This document shows, piece by piece, positions 1 to 7,866 of a DNA stretch of 64,000 bases (its first letter is position 1; every line of letters starts with the position of its first letter). The DNA is from Palleronia sediminis (GTDB lineage Bacteria > Pseudomonadota > Alphaproteobacteria > Rhodobacterales > Rhodobacteraceae). The notes below the pieces were generated by a model, which was not told the origin of the DNA, did not search any database, and worked only from the letters and a program-made list of their open reading frames with translations. The stretch spans positions 1 to 64,000 of the forward strand of contig NZ_SNAA01000003.1 in NCBI RefSeq assembly GCF_004358695.1. Direction: 5' to 3'. Position numbers and translations under genes: made by a program.

Positions 1-542
1 AGGGCGGCGCGGCCCCGCCCGACCGCCGCCGCGCCCCGGCCCAGCCCGTCGCCCCGCGCGGGGGGCAGCGCGACGAGCAGCACCGGCATGACGGCCCGGC
101 TGGCCATCGCGGCGGCCACGAGGGGGCCGGCCGCCTCGGCCCCGAGCTGCGCCAGCGCCGCCGCCTTGAGCCCCAGTGCGAGGATCAGCGCGATCACGCC
201 ATAGCTGCCCACCCGGCTGTCGCGCATGATCGCGAGCTTGGCGTCCCGGTCGCGCCCACCGCCGAACCCGTCGGCCACGTCGCCCAGCCCGTCCTCGTGC
301 AGCGCGCCGGTGGCCAGCACGGCGGCGGCCACCGCCAGCAGCCCCGCGATCAGCGGATCGCACCCCGCGGCCCATGCCACGCCATGCGCGGCGGCCGCGA
401 TCAGCCCCACAACCAGTCCCGCAAGCGGCCAGGCCCAGGCCGAGGCGCCCATGCCGGGCGCCGCACCCGCGATCCGTCCCGCCGGGAGCCGCGTGAGCAG
501 CATCAGCGCGACCTGCGCCTCGGCGAGGCGGGTGCGGATCAC
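1..542 (-). CDS. cobS: Adenosylcobinamide-GDP ribazoletransferase, C-terminal part cut by window edge
   Basis: Membrane enzyme that joins adenosylcobinamide-GDP to alpha-ribazole(-phosphate) in the last stage of coenzyme B12 synthesis (CobV in Pseudomonas nomenclature). About 180 residues are visible. They include the family signature HEDGLGDVADGFGGGRD near residues 82-98 and MRDSRVGSYG near 106-115, with hydrophobic Ala/Leu/Val segments between, as expected for a polytopic protein. I chose the GTG start because it overlaps the cobT stop as GTGA, which suggests translational coupling. The C-terminus lies beyond the left edge, so completeness cannot be judged. Family identity is firm. Confidence 0.93.
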   Translation of the reverse strand, partial: MIRTRLAEAQVALMLLTRLPAGRIAGAAPGMGASAWAWPLAGLVVGLIAAAAHGVAWAAGCDPLIAGLLAVAAAVLATGALHEDGLGDVADGFGGGRDRDAKLAIMRDSRVGSYGVIALILALGLKAAALAQLGAEAAGPLVAAAMASRAVMPVLLVALPPARGDGLGRGAAAVGRGRAA

Positions 543-1561
543 CCTCCGGCGACCCCGGCCTCGGCAAAGGTCGCCATGCCGCCATGACATGCCAGCGCCG
601 CGCGCAGCACGCCCAGCGCCAGCGCCGCGCCCGACCCCTCGCCCAGCCGCATCCCCAGATCGAGCAGCGGCGCCTTGCCCAGCGCCGCGATCATGCGGCC
701 ATGGCCCGGCTCGGCGCTGCGATGCGCGACGAGGCAGTGATCGAGAAACCCCGGATCGGCGGCGAAAAGCGGCAGGACGGCCGCGGTGCAGATGAACCCG
801 TCGAGGATCACCGGCACCCGCGCCGCGCGCGCGGCCAGAACCGCGCCGCAGATCGCCGCCTGTTCGCGCCCGCCCAGCGCCGACAGGATCGCCATGGGCG
901 CGCGGTCGGGGTTCCGCTCGAGCGCGGCGGCGACCACGCGGGCCTTGCGCGCCATCGTCGCGTCGTCGGCGCCCGCGCCCGGCCCGACCCATTCGGCCAC
1001 CTCTCCGCCGAGGCAGGCGGCGGCAAGCGCCGCGGCGATGGTGGTGTTGCCGATCCCCATCTCACCCAGCACCAGCACATCGGCGCCCGGATCGCTTGCC
1101 GCGGCGCCCGCGTTCATCGCGGCGAGCGTTTCGTCCGGGCGCATCGCGGGGCCTTGGGTGAAATCGGCCGTGGGCCGGTCCAGATCGAGCGGCACGACGG
1201 CAAGCTCGGCCCCCGCCCAGCCGCAAAGCTGGTTGATGGCCGCGCCGCCATGGCGGAAATTGGCGACCATCTGCGCCGTCACCTCGGGCGGAAAGGCATT
1301 GATCCCTTGCGCGCAAACCCCGTGATTGCCAGCGAAAACCAGCGCCTGCGCGCGGTCGATGCGCGGGATCTCGCGGCCCTGCCAGCCGGCCATGAAGATC
1401 GCCAGATCCTCGAGCCGGCCCAGCGATCCGGGTGGCTTGGTCAACTGCCCCTGGCGCGCAGCCGCGGCGCGCGCGGCATCGGCATCGGGGGCGGTCAGAT
1501 GGCCTGCCAGGCGGGATACGGCATCCAGATCGGCAAGGGAGAAGGCGTCTTTCATGGTCAT
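539..1561 (-). CDS. cobT: Nicotinate-nucleotide--dimethylbenzimidazole phosphoribosyltransferase
   Basis: Makes alpha-ribazole 5'-phosphate from nicotinate mononucleotide and dimethylbenzimidazole, the activated lower ligand of B12 (CobU in Pseudomonas nomenclature). The 340-residue length is typical. Visible motifs are PGSLGRLE (44-51), FAGNHGV (77-82), GEMGIGNTT (166-174) and MRLGEGSGA near 304-312, whose Glu308 matches the catalytic glutamate of the Salmonella enzyme. Two ATGs lie 6 bases apart; the upstream one overlaps the cobU stop as ATGA and is preceded by AGGTGA, so I prefer it. It is the middle gene of cobU-cobT-cobS. Confidence 0.95.
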   Translation of the reverse strand: MTMKDAFSLADLDAVSRLAGHLTAPDADAARAAAARQGQLTKPPGSLGRLEDLAIFMAGWQGREIPRIDRAQALVFAGNHGVCAQGINAFPPEVTAQMVANFRHGGAAINQLCGWAGAELAVVPLDLDRPTADFTQGPAMRPDETLAAMNAGAAASDPGADVLVLGEMGIGNTTIAAALAAACLGGEVAEWVGPGAGADDATMARKARVVAAALERNPDRAPMAILSALGGREQAAICGAVLAARAARVPVILDGFICTAAVLPLFAADPGFLDHCLVAHRSAEPGHGRMIAALGKAPLLDLGMRLGEGSGAALALGVLRAALACHGGMATFAEAGVAGG

Positions 1562-2064
1562 TTCACCTGCAGGGGAAGGCCGGACACGGCCAGGACGACC
1601 TCGTGGGCCGTGGCCGCGACGCGCTGGTTGAGTTCGCCCGCCGCGTCGCGGAACGCGCGCCCCAGCGGCGTTTCGGGCACGATCCCAGACCCGACCTCGT
1701 TGGTCACGATCACCACCGGCGCGGATTGTTCCGCCAGCGTGTCGCAAAGCCGCGCCCCCGCCGCCGCGACGTCGTGGCCGCCCAGCATGAGGTTGGTCAG
1801 CCACAGCGTCAGGCAATCGACCAGCCGCGGCCCCGCGCCGTCGCTGCGCATCAGCGCCCGCGAAAGGTCGAACGGGGCCTCGATATCGCTCCAGTCCGGG
1901 CCGCGCCGGGCGCGGTGGGTCGCGATCCGCGCACGTATCTCGCCGTCGCGCGGCTCGGCCGTTGCGATATAGATCGCGGGCCGGCCCAGCGCGAGCGTCC
2001 GCGCCTCGGCGATGGCGCTCTTGCCCGAGCGTGCGCCGCCGGTGACGAGAATGATCTTGCTCAT
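1558..2064 (-). CDS. cobU: Bifunctional adenosylcobinamide kinase / adenosylcobinamide-phosphate guanylyltransferase
   Basis: Phosphorylates adenosylcobinamide and transfers GMP to give adenosylcobinamide-GDP, the substrate of CobS (CobP in Pseudomonas nomenclature). The 168-residue protein has the P-loop GGARSGKS at residues 9-16. His50, in ATHRARRGPDW, is the likely guanylylated histidine. It is the first gene of the minus-strand cobU-cobT-cobS set and overlaps cobT by 4 bases. It diverges from the phosphatase gene across a 117-base gap that presumably holds promoters for both directions. Confidence 0.94.
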   Translation of the reverse strand: MSKIILVTGGARSGKSAIAEARTLALGRPAIYIATAEPRDGEIRARIATHRARRGPDWSDIEAPFDLSRALMRSDGAGPRLVDCLTLWLTNLMLGGHDVAAAGARLCDTLAEQSAPVVIVTNEVGSGIVPETPLGRAFRDAAGELNQRVAATAHEVVLAVSGLPLQVK

Positions 2065-2181
2065 GGGTCGGCGACAAAGCAGAAGCCGGGACCGAAGGAA
2101 AGACACGGAATGGCGCGGCGCCAAGATCGGCCGCGGGCGATCCGGCCCCGCCACGGCGCGCGGGCCGCAACGAGGTGCGAT

Positions 2182-2736
2182 GTGCGGGACGCCATCCCTT
2201 TCACGCTGATCCGCCATGCCCCGGTCGTGGCCGATGGCCGCGCCTACGGGCGGCGCGACCTGCCCGCGCGCATCGACCCGGCCGCCTGCGCCCGATTGCG
2301 CGCGGCGCTGCCCCCGCCGTCGCGCCTGATCGCGAGCCCCGCCGCGCGCTGCCTCTCGACCGCCGCCGCGATCTGGCCCAATCTGGTGGCGCAACCCGAG
2401 CCCGCCCTGCTCGAGCAGGATCTCGGCGCATGGGAGGGGCTGCCTTTGTCCGACCTGCCCGATATCGGCCGGCTCGACGGGGCCGCGCTGGCCACGCACC
2501 GCCCGCCCGGCGGCGAAAGCTTTGACGACATGCGCGCGCGGGTGGCGCCCGTGCTGGCGGCGCTGTCGGAGCCCGCGGCGATCGTGGCCCATGCCGGCAC
2601 CGTCCGCGCGGCCCTCTCGCTTGCGCTGGGCGATATCCCCACGGCGCTTCGGTTCGAGATCGCTCCGCTATCCGTCACCGAGATCCTGCGCCTGCCGCAG
2701 GGATGGGTGGTGCGGGGGGTGAACCGATGCCCCTGA
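2182..2736 (+). CDS. Histidine phosphatase family protein, probable alpha-ribazole phosphatase
   Basis: Phosphoglycerate-mutase-like phosphatase of 184 residues. The phospho-acceptor histidine lies in TLIRHAP (His12), an acidic residue in GAWEGLPL, and a second histidine in VAHAGTVRAA. Set among cob genes, its likely job is removing phosphate from alpha-ribazole-5-phosphate or cobalamin-5-phosphate (the role of enteric CobC). The name cobC is avoided because in alphaproteobacteria it denotes the aminotransferase-like decarboxylase further downstream. No ATG is in frame before the RHA motif; GTG at 2182 follows AGGT and is chosen. The end overlaps the next gene by 10 bases. Confidence 0.8.
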   Translation: MRDAIPFTLIRHAPVVADGRAYGRRDLPARIDPAACARLRAALPPPSRLIASPAARCLSTAAAIWPNLVAQPEPALLEQDLGAWEGLPLSDLPDIGRLDGAALATHRPPGGESFDDMRARVAPVLAALSEPAAIVAHAGTVRAALSLALGDIPTALRFEIAPLSVTEILRLPQGWVVRGVNRCP

Positions 2737-3542
2737 GCGCGCCGCGCCGCCTGCGCGTGCCGGGCCATTTCGGCGAGTTGCTGCAAGGGCGGCTGGGGCC
2801 CGCGGGGCCGGTGGTGCTGGTGACGCTGCCCTGCGCCGCGCTCGGCACCACGATCCACGGCCGCGCGGCGCGGCGTCTGGCGATCCACGACCCGGCGCGG
2901 GTGCTGGGGCCGGGGGCGGCGCGGCGGCTGCTGGCGGGCCTAGGCGCGCGCCCGGTCCACGCGGCACTGCGCAGCGACCTGCCGCCCGGCGGCGGGGCGG
3001 GGGCCTCGACCGCGGCGCTGGTGGCGCTGGCGCGGTTTGCCGCCCCCGACGCCCGGCCCGAGCGGATCGCGCGGGCGGCGCTTGCCATCGAGGGCGCGAC
3101 CGATCCGCTGATGTTTGACGCGCCCGAGCGGCTGCTCTGGGCCTCGCGCATGGGGGCCGTCGTCGCGCGGCGCGACGCGATGCCGCCGCTCGATGTCGTC
3201 GGCGCGCTTTTCGGCCCACCATGCCGCACCGATCCGCTGGACGACGCCTTTCCCGATATCTCGGACCTCGTGCCCGAGTGGCGGGCCGCGCGCGATGCCG
3301 CCGCGCTGGCCGCCGTGGCAAGCGAAAGCGCGCGCCGCACGCTGGCCCTGCGCGGCCCCGCGGACGACCCGGCCCCGGCGCTGGCCGCGCGGCTCGGGGC
3401 GCTGGGCTTTGCCATCGCCCATACCGGCCCGGCGCGCGCCTTGGTCTTTGCGCCGGGCACGGTTCCGCCGGGCGCTGCGGCGACGCTGCGCGCGGCGGGC
3501 GGCCGCGGCGTCCTGCGGTTCCGCGCGGGGGGCGGGCGATGA
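2727..3542 (+). CDS. GHMP-family kinase, probable L-threonine kinase (PduX/BluE-type role)
   Basis: A 271-residue GHMP-like kinase. PGHFGELLQG (12-21) resembles the start of PduX, and the Gly-rich PPGGGAGAST (86-95) fits the nucleotide-binding motif. PduX makes L-threonine-O-3-phosphate, which CobC decarboxylates to the aminopropanol phosphate linker of B12. A functionally equivalent enzyme, BluE, is known from Rhodobacterales; I cannot tell by eye whether this is that orthologue, so no symbol is given. The neighbours fit the role exactly: cbiB and cobC follow, each with an ATGA overlap. Kinase family is firm; substrate is inferred from context. Confidence 0.72.
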   Translation: MPLSAPRRLRVPGHFGELLQGRLGPAGPVVLVTLPCAALGTTIHGRAARRLAIHDPARVLGPGAARRLLAGLGARPVHAALRSDLPPGGGAGASTAALVALARFAAPDARPERIARAALAIEGATDPLMFDAPERLLWASRMGAVVARRDAMPPLDVVGALFGPPCRTDPLDDAFPDISDLVPEWRAARDAAALAAVASESARRTLALRGPADDPAPALAARLGALGFAIAHTGPARALVFAPGTVPPGAAATLRAAGGRGVLRFRAGGGR

Positions 3543-4471
3543 GCGCGGCGGCGATGCTGATCGCGCTGGCCATCGACGGCGCGCTGGGCTGGCCCGACGC
3601 CGCCTATCGCCGCATCGGCCATCCCGTGACATGGCTGGGTCGGCTGATCGACCTGCTCGACCGGCGCTGGAACCGCGGCACGGACCGCGCCCGCCACCGC
3701 GCGGGGATCGCGGCGGCGGCGGCGGTGATCGCGGCGGCCGTGCTGCCCGCGATGGCGCTGGCCGCGATCCTGCCCGGCGGCGTGACGGGGGCGGTGCTGA
3801 CCGGCGTGCTGGCCTGGCCGCTGGTCGCGGCGCGCTCGCTTTTCACCCATCTGCGCGCCGTGGCCGACCCGCTGGCCGCGCGCGACCTGCCCCGCGCGCG
3901 GGCCGCGGTCGCGATGATCGTCGGCCGCGATCCGGCGACGCTCGACGCCGCAGGGGTGGCGCGCGCCGCGCTCGAAAGCCTGGCCGAGAATACGTCGGAC
4001 GGGGTGGTCGCGCCGCTTTTCTGGGGCGCGCTGTTCGGCCTGCCGGGGATCGCGGGCTACAAGGCGATCAACACGCTCGATTCGATGATCGGCCACCGCA
4101 CCCCCCGTCACGAGGCGTTCGGCGCCGCCTCGGCGCGGATCGACGACCTGGCCAACTGGGTGCCCGCGCGGCTGACCGGGATGATCTTTGCCGCCGTCTC
4201 GCCCCGCCCGCGCGCCGCGCTGGGAGCGATGGCCCGCGATGCGAGGCGGCACCGCTCGCCCAATGCGGGCTGGCCCGAGGCGGCGATGGCCGGCGCGCTC
4301 GGGGTGCGGCTGTCGGGTCCGCGCATCTACGGCGACCGCATCGCGCCCGAGCCCTGGCTGAACGGCGCGGCCCCCGATCCGGGGCGCGACACGCTGGCCC
4401 GTGGGCTGCGGCTCTACCTGCGCGCGATGCTTGGCGTGGCGGCCGGGCTTGCGCTATGGGCGGCGGCATGA
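3539..4471 (+). CDS. cbiB: Adenosylcobinamide-phosphate synthase (CbiB/CobD family)
   Basis: Integral membrane protein of 310 residues that attaches the aminopropanol (phosphate) linker to adenosylcobyric acid. Conserved segments include GHPVTWLGRLI near the N-terminus, ENTSDGVVAPLFWGALFG in the middle, YKAINTLDSMIGH, and the C-terminal GPRIYGDR. Several hydrophobic Ala/Leu/Val stretches fit a polytopic protein. Start and stop overlap both neighbours as ATGA, so the three plus-strand genes from the kinase to cobC look translationally coupled. In Pseudomonas nomenclature this is CobD. Confidence 0.94.
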   Translation: MSAAAMLIALAIDGALGWPDAAYRRIGHPVTWLGRLIDLLDRRWNRGTDRARHRAGIAAAAAVIAAAVLPAMALAAILPGGVTGAVLTGVLAWPLVAARSLFTHLRAVADPLAARDLPRARAAVAMIVGRDPATLDAAGVARAALESLAENTSDGVVAPLFWGALFGLPGIAGYKAINTLDSMIGHRTPRHEAFGAASARIDDLANWVPARLTGMIFAAVSPRPRAALGAMARDARRHRSPNAGWPEAAMAGALGVRLSGPRIYGDRIAPEPWLNGAAPDPGRDTLARGLRLYLRAMLGVAAGLALWAAA

Positions 4472-5436
4472 CGCGACGCGATCACGGCGGAAATCTCGAC
4501 GAGGCCCGCGCCCGGTTCGGCGGGGCGGACTGGATCGACCTCTCGACCGGGATCAACCGCCGGCCCTATCCACTGCCGCCGCTGCCGCCCCATGCCTGGC
4601 GCGACCTGCCGACCCGCGCCGATATCGAGGCGCTCGCCGCCGCGGCCGCCCGCCGCTACGGCGCAGGCGGGGCGGTCCTGCCGCTCGCCGGCGCGCAGGC
4701 GGCGATCCAGCTTTACCCGCGGCTCGAGCGGCCGGGCGCGGCGCGCGTGCTCGGCCCGACCTATAACGAACACGCCGCGAGCCTGCGCGCGGCAGGGTGG
4801 CGCGTGCGCGAGGTCGCGACCCCCGAGGCACTTTGCGGCGCCGATCTGGCCGTCATCGTCAATCCCGACAACCCGACGGGGCGCGACCTGCCCGCCGCGA
4901 CGCTGACGGGGATCGCGGCCCAGGTCGGGCGGCTCGTCGTCGACGAGAGCTTTCGCGACCCGACCCCGGCGGCATCGGTGGTCCCCGCCGCGGGCGGCAA
5001 CCTGCTGGTGCTGCGCTCTTTCGGCAAGTTCTACGGGCTCGCGGGGCTGCGGCTCGGCTTTGCCATCGGGGGGGGCGACACGCTGGACGCGCTGGCGGCC
5101 ATGGCCGGGCCATGGGCCGTGTCGGGACCGGCCTGCGCCATCGGGCGCGCGGCGCTCGACGATGCGGCCTGGGCGCGCGAGGCCGCCGATGCGCTCGCCC
5201 GCGATGCCCTGCGGCTCGACCGGCTGGCCGAGGGCGCGGGGTGGCGCCTCGAGGGCGGGACGGCGCTGTTCCGGCTCTACGACACGCCCGATGCGGGGGC
5301 GTCGCAGGAGGGGCTTGCGCGCCATGCCATCTGGTCGCGCATCTTTCCGTGGTCGGCCCGCGCGATCCGGCTCGGCCTGCCGGGGCATGAGCACGAATGG
5401 TCCCGGCTCGCTACGGCCCTGTCTTCTCTTTCATAA
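4468..5436 (+). CDS. cobC: Threonine-phosphate decarboxylase (PLP, class I/II aminotransferase fold)
   Basis: Converts L-threonine phosphate to (R)-1-aminopropan-2-ol phosphate for the B12 nucleotide loop. The 322-residue protein starts with DHGGN, usual for this family, and has NPDNPTG (132-138), an Asp near 159 that should hold the pyridine nitrogen, and SFGKFYGLAGLR with PLP lysine Lys187. The ATG at 4468 overlaps the cbiB stop; another in-frame ATG lies 12 bases upstream. The 3' end overlaps the convergent argE-like gene by 26 bases. Named in the alphaproteobacterial sense; the enteric equivalent is CobD. Confidence 0.92.
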   Translation: MTRRDHGGNLDEARARFGGADWIDLSTGINRRPYPLPPLPPHAWRDLPTRADIEALAAAAARRYGAGGAVLPLAGAQAAIQLYPRLERPGAARVLGPTYNEHAASLRAAGWRVREVATPEALCGADLAVIVNPDNPTGRDLPAATLTGIAAQVGRLVVDESFRDPTPAASVVPAAGGNLLVLRSFGKFYGLAGLRLGFAIGGGDTLDALAAMAGPWAVSGPACAIGRAALDDAAWAREAADALARDALRLDRLAEGAGWRLEGGTALFRLYDTPDAGASQEGLARHAIWSRIFPWSARAIRLGLPGHEHEWSRLATALSSLS

Positions 5437-6598
5437 ATACCCCATCCCCGGCCTGCCGCCGGGCGATGCCCTCGAGCAGGTCGAGACAGGCCTGCAACTG
5501 CCCGCAGTCGACGTATTCGTCGGCCTTGTGGGCTTGCGCGATATCGCCCGGCCCGCAGACCACGGCATCGCAGCCCAGCGACTGGAACAGCCCCGCCTCG
5601 GTGCCGAAGGACACGAGCTCGGCCCCGTTCGCACCGGTCAGCGCCGCGATGACGGCGCGGGCCTCGTTCTCGGGCACCGGCTCCAGGCCCGGCACCTCGC
5701 CCACGGTCAGCATCTCGACCGCCGCCTCGGGGTGGACGGCGCGCATCGCGGGCAAAAGCACCTCGTCGCAATAGGCCCGCGCCGCGCCCAGCGCGAAATC
5801 GCGGTCGGCCCAGGCGACGGGGCGCAGTTCCCAATCGACCTGCGCCAGGCCCGCGATGACGTTATGGGCCACCCCGCCCTCGATGCGTCCGATCTGCAGC
5901 GTCGTGTGCGGCGGATCGAATGCCGAGCCCGCGGGGCAGCGGTCGCGCAGATCGGCCCGCAGTTCGAGCAGGCGCATGGCGAAACGGGCAGCGTATTCTA
6001 CCGCCGACACGCCGCGATCGGGTTGCGAGCCATGCCCCTCGAGCCCGTGGAACCGGGTTGAGTATTCGCAGCAGCCCTTGTGCCCCTCGACGATCCGCAT
6101 CGAGGTCGGCTCGCCGATCAGGGCAAGGCGGGGGCGCAGCCCCTCGGCGCGCATCGTCTCGACCAGTTGCCGCCCCCCGAGGCAGCCGACCTCCTCGTCA
6201 TAGGTCACGGCGATGTGGACGGGGCGGGTGGCGCGCGCCAGATCGGGCAGGGTTTCCAACACGCAGGCCAGGAACCCTTTCATGTCGCAGGCGCCGCGCC
6301 CGTAAAGCCGCCCGCCGGAGTCGCGCATGAGAAAGGGGTCGCCGCTCCAGCCGGTTTCCTCGGCGGGGACAACGTCAGAATGGCCCGACAGGACCACGCC
6401 GCCCGGCGCCTCGGCGCCAAAGCTCGCGAGCAGGTTGGCCTTGGTGCCGTCCGCCGACGCGATGAGCCGGATGCGCGCGCCGGCGTCTTCGAGCCGGTGG
6501 GCCATCATGGCGATGAGCGCGCGGTTGCTTTCGGCCGAGACCGTGGGAAAGGCGATCAACTCGCCCAATGTCCGGGCCGTGGCCGCGAGCCGGCTCAT
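5411..6598 (-). CDS. argE: ArgE/M20-family deacetylase, acetylornithine deacetylase-like
   Basis: Zinc-dependent amidohydrolase of the M20 family, 395 residues. Metal ligands are visible: His73 and Asp75 in LSGHSDVVP, Asp105 in GACDMKG, and the acidic pair Glu135-Glu136 in TYDEEVGCLGG. Overall similarity is to acetylornithine deacetylase. Its start overlaps the stop of the DoeA-type gene as ATGA, so the two are probably co-translated. In characterised ectoine catabolism DoeA opens ectoine and a deacetylase removes acetate from the N-acetyl-diaminobutyrate formed. This protein could act on such a substrate instead of, or as well as, acetylornithine; that is inference. Confidence 0.85.
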   Translation of the reverse strand: MSRLAATARTLGELIAFPTVSAESNRALIAMMAHRLEDAGARIRLIASADGTKANLLASFGAEAPGGVVLSGHSDVVPAEETGWSGDPFLMRDSGGRLYGRGACDMKGFLACVLETLPDLARATRPVHIAVTYDEEVGCLGGRQLVETMRAEGLRPRLALIGEPTSMRIVEGHKGCCEYSTRFHGLEGHGSQPDRGVSAVEYAARFAMRLLELRADLRDRCPAGSAFDPPHTTLQIGRIEGGVAHNVIAGLAQVDWELRPVAWADRDFALGAARAYCDEVLLPAMRAVHPEAAVEMLTVGEVPGLEPVPENEARAVIAALTGANGAELVSFGTEAGLFQSLGCDAVVCGPGDIAQAHKADEYVDCGQLQACLDLLEGIARRQAGDGVFMKEKTGP

Positions 6599-7776
6599 GG
6601 CTTGACGACGAGGGCGCGGGGATAGTCGCACAGGCACTCCGCCCGCGCGCCCTCGCGGATCAGGATCGTCTCGGTGATCTCGAGCCCCCAATCCTCCATC
6701 CACAGCGCCGGCATGAAGTGAAAGGTCATGCCGGGCCTCAGCTCGGTCCGGTCGGTTTCGCGGATCGAGACGGTATGCTCGCCCCAGTCGGGCGGATAGG
6801 ACAGCCCCACCGCATAGCCGACGCGGCCCGGCCGCTCGATCCCGTGGCGGCGCAGCACGTCCTTGAGCGCGATGGCGATATCGGCGGCGGTGTTGCCGGG
6901 GCGGGCGGCGTCGAGCCCGGCCTCGATCGCCTCGAGCAAAGCGGCCTCGGTGTCGCGCACCTTTTGCGGCGGTTTGCCCAGGTAGACGGTCCGGCAGAAG
7001 GGCGCGTGATAGCGGCGATGACAGCCCGCGATCTCGAAGAACGTCGCCTCGTCGCGCTGGAACGGGCGCCCGTCCCAGGTCAGGTGCGCGGCGGTGGCAT
7101 CCTCGCCCGACGGCAGAAGCGGCACGATGGCCGGGTAATCGCCCCAGGCGTCCGCGGTGCCGCGGATGGCGTCTCGATAGATCTCGGCCACGAGCTCGTT
7201 CTTGGGCAGGCCGGGCTCGACGCGCTCCATGATCCCGGCGATGACCTTGCTGCTGATCCCCGCCGCCTTGCGCATCAGCGCGATTTCCTCGTCGGACTTG
7301 ACGGTGCGCTGCCAGTTCACCGTGTTCGTGGCGTCGGGAAAGGCGGCGTCGGGCAGTTCCTCGACCAGCACCTCGAGCGCGCGGGCGGTGAAATAGTAAT
7401 TGTCCTTTTCGACGCCGATCCGCGCGCGCTCGAGCCCGTGTTCGCGAAAGATCGCGGCCAGCGTCTGCATCGGATGGCGGTCGGTCGACTGGATGTAGTC
7501 GTCGGAATAGTCGCGCACGTTCGCGCGGTCGATCCAGACGGTGCGGTAGGCGCCGAAGGCGTCCATGCGCCGCCCCCACCAGAGCGGCTGGCCCTCGGGC
7601 AGGACCAGAACGCCCTGGTGGACGTAGAAGGACCAGCCGTCATAGCCGGTGAGCCAGCCCATGTTGGACGGGTTGGTGACGAAAAGCGCGTCGAGCCCGT
7701 CGCGCGCCATGGCGGCGCGGGTCAGGTCGAGGCGCCGCGCGTATTCGGTGTCCGAGAAACGGGGCTGGGGGGTCAT
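6595..7776 (-). CDS. doeA: DoeA/EutD-type ectoine hydrolase (M24 peptidase fold)
   Basis: A 393-residue creatinase/aminopeptidase-like protein. The N-terminal GYDGWSFYVHQ (44-54) and overall pattern match ectoine hydrolases, which open the ectoine ring to N-acetyl-diaminobutyrate. Where metal-binding M24 enzymes have their first Asp, this protein has Glu248 (FFEIAG), and the second Asp of the usual SDxTR motif is absent (APFCRT). That fits the metal-independent EutD/DoeA branch, where a glutamate attacks the substrate. It lies first in a two-gene unit with the ArgE-like gene. No ectoine transporter, ectoine synthesis genes or EutE/DoeB-type deacetylase are in the window. Confidence 0.75.
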   Translation of the reverse strand: MTPQPRFSDTEYARRLDLTRAAMARDGLDALFVTNPSNMGWLTGYDGWSFYVHQGVLVLPEGQPLWWGRRMDAFGAYRTVWIDRANVRDYSDDYIQSTDRHPMQTLAAIFREHGLERARIGVEKDNYYFTARALEVLVEELPDAAFPDATNTVNWQRTVKSDEEIALMRKAAGISSKVIAGIMERVEPGLPKNELVAEIYRDAIRGTADAWGDYPAIVPLLPSGEDATAAHLTWDGRPFQRDEATFFEIAGCHRRYHAPFCRTVYLGKPPQKVRDTEAALLEAIEAGLDAARPGNTAADIAIALKDVLRRHGIERPGRVGYAVGLSYPPDWGEHTVSIRETDRTELRPGMTFHFMPALWMEDWGLEITETILIREGARAECLCDYPRALVVKP

Positions 7777-7866
7777 CGCGGGCTCCGGCGATCGTGGCGT
7801 GTCGCGACAGCCCGACCCCAGACGATATCCCCTTGTCAAGCACCGGCGCAGGGGCGCCCGTCCGCG

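Noticed and set aside
2065-2181. Possible cobalamin riboswitch in the divergent cob intergenic region
   Set aside because: A fragment resembling GAAGCCGG is present, but the gap is only 117 bases, no B12 box was found, and the conserved core cannot be laid out on either strand.
5434-5460. The cobC/argE 26-base convergent overlap as evidence of a frameshift
   Set aside because: Both proteins have family-typical C-termini and lengths, so the overlap is simply compact convergent packing.
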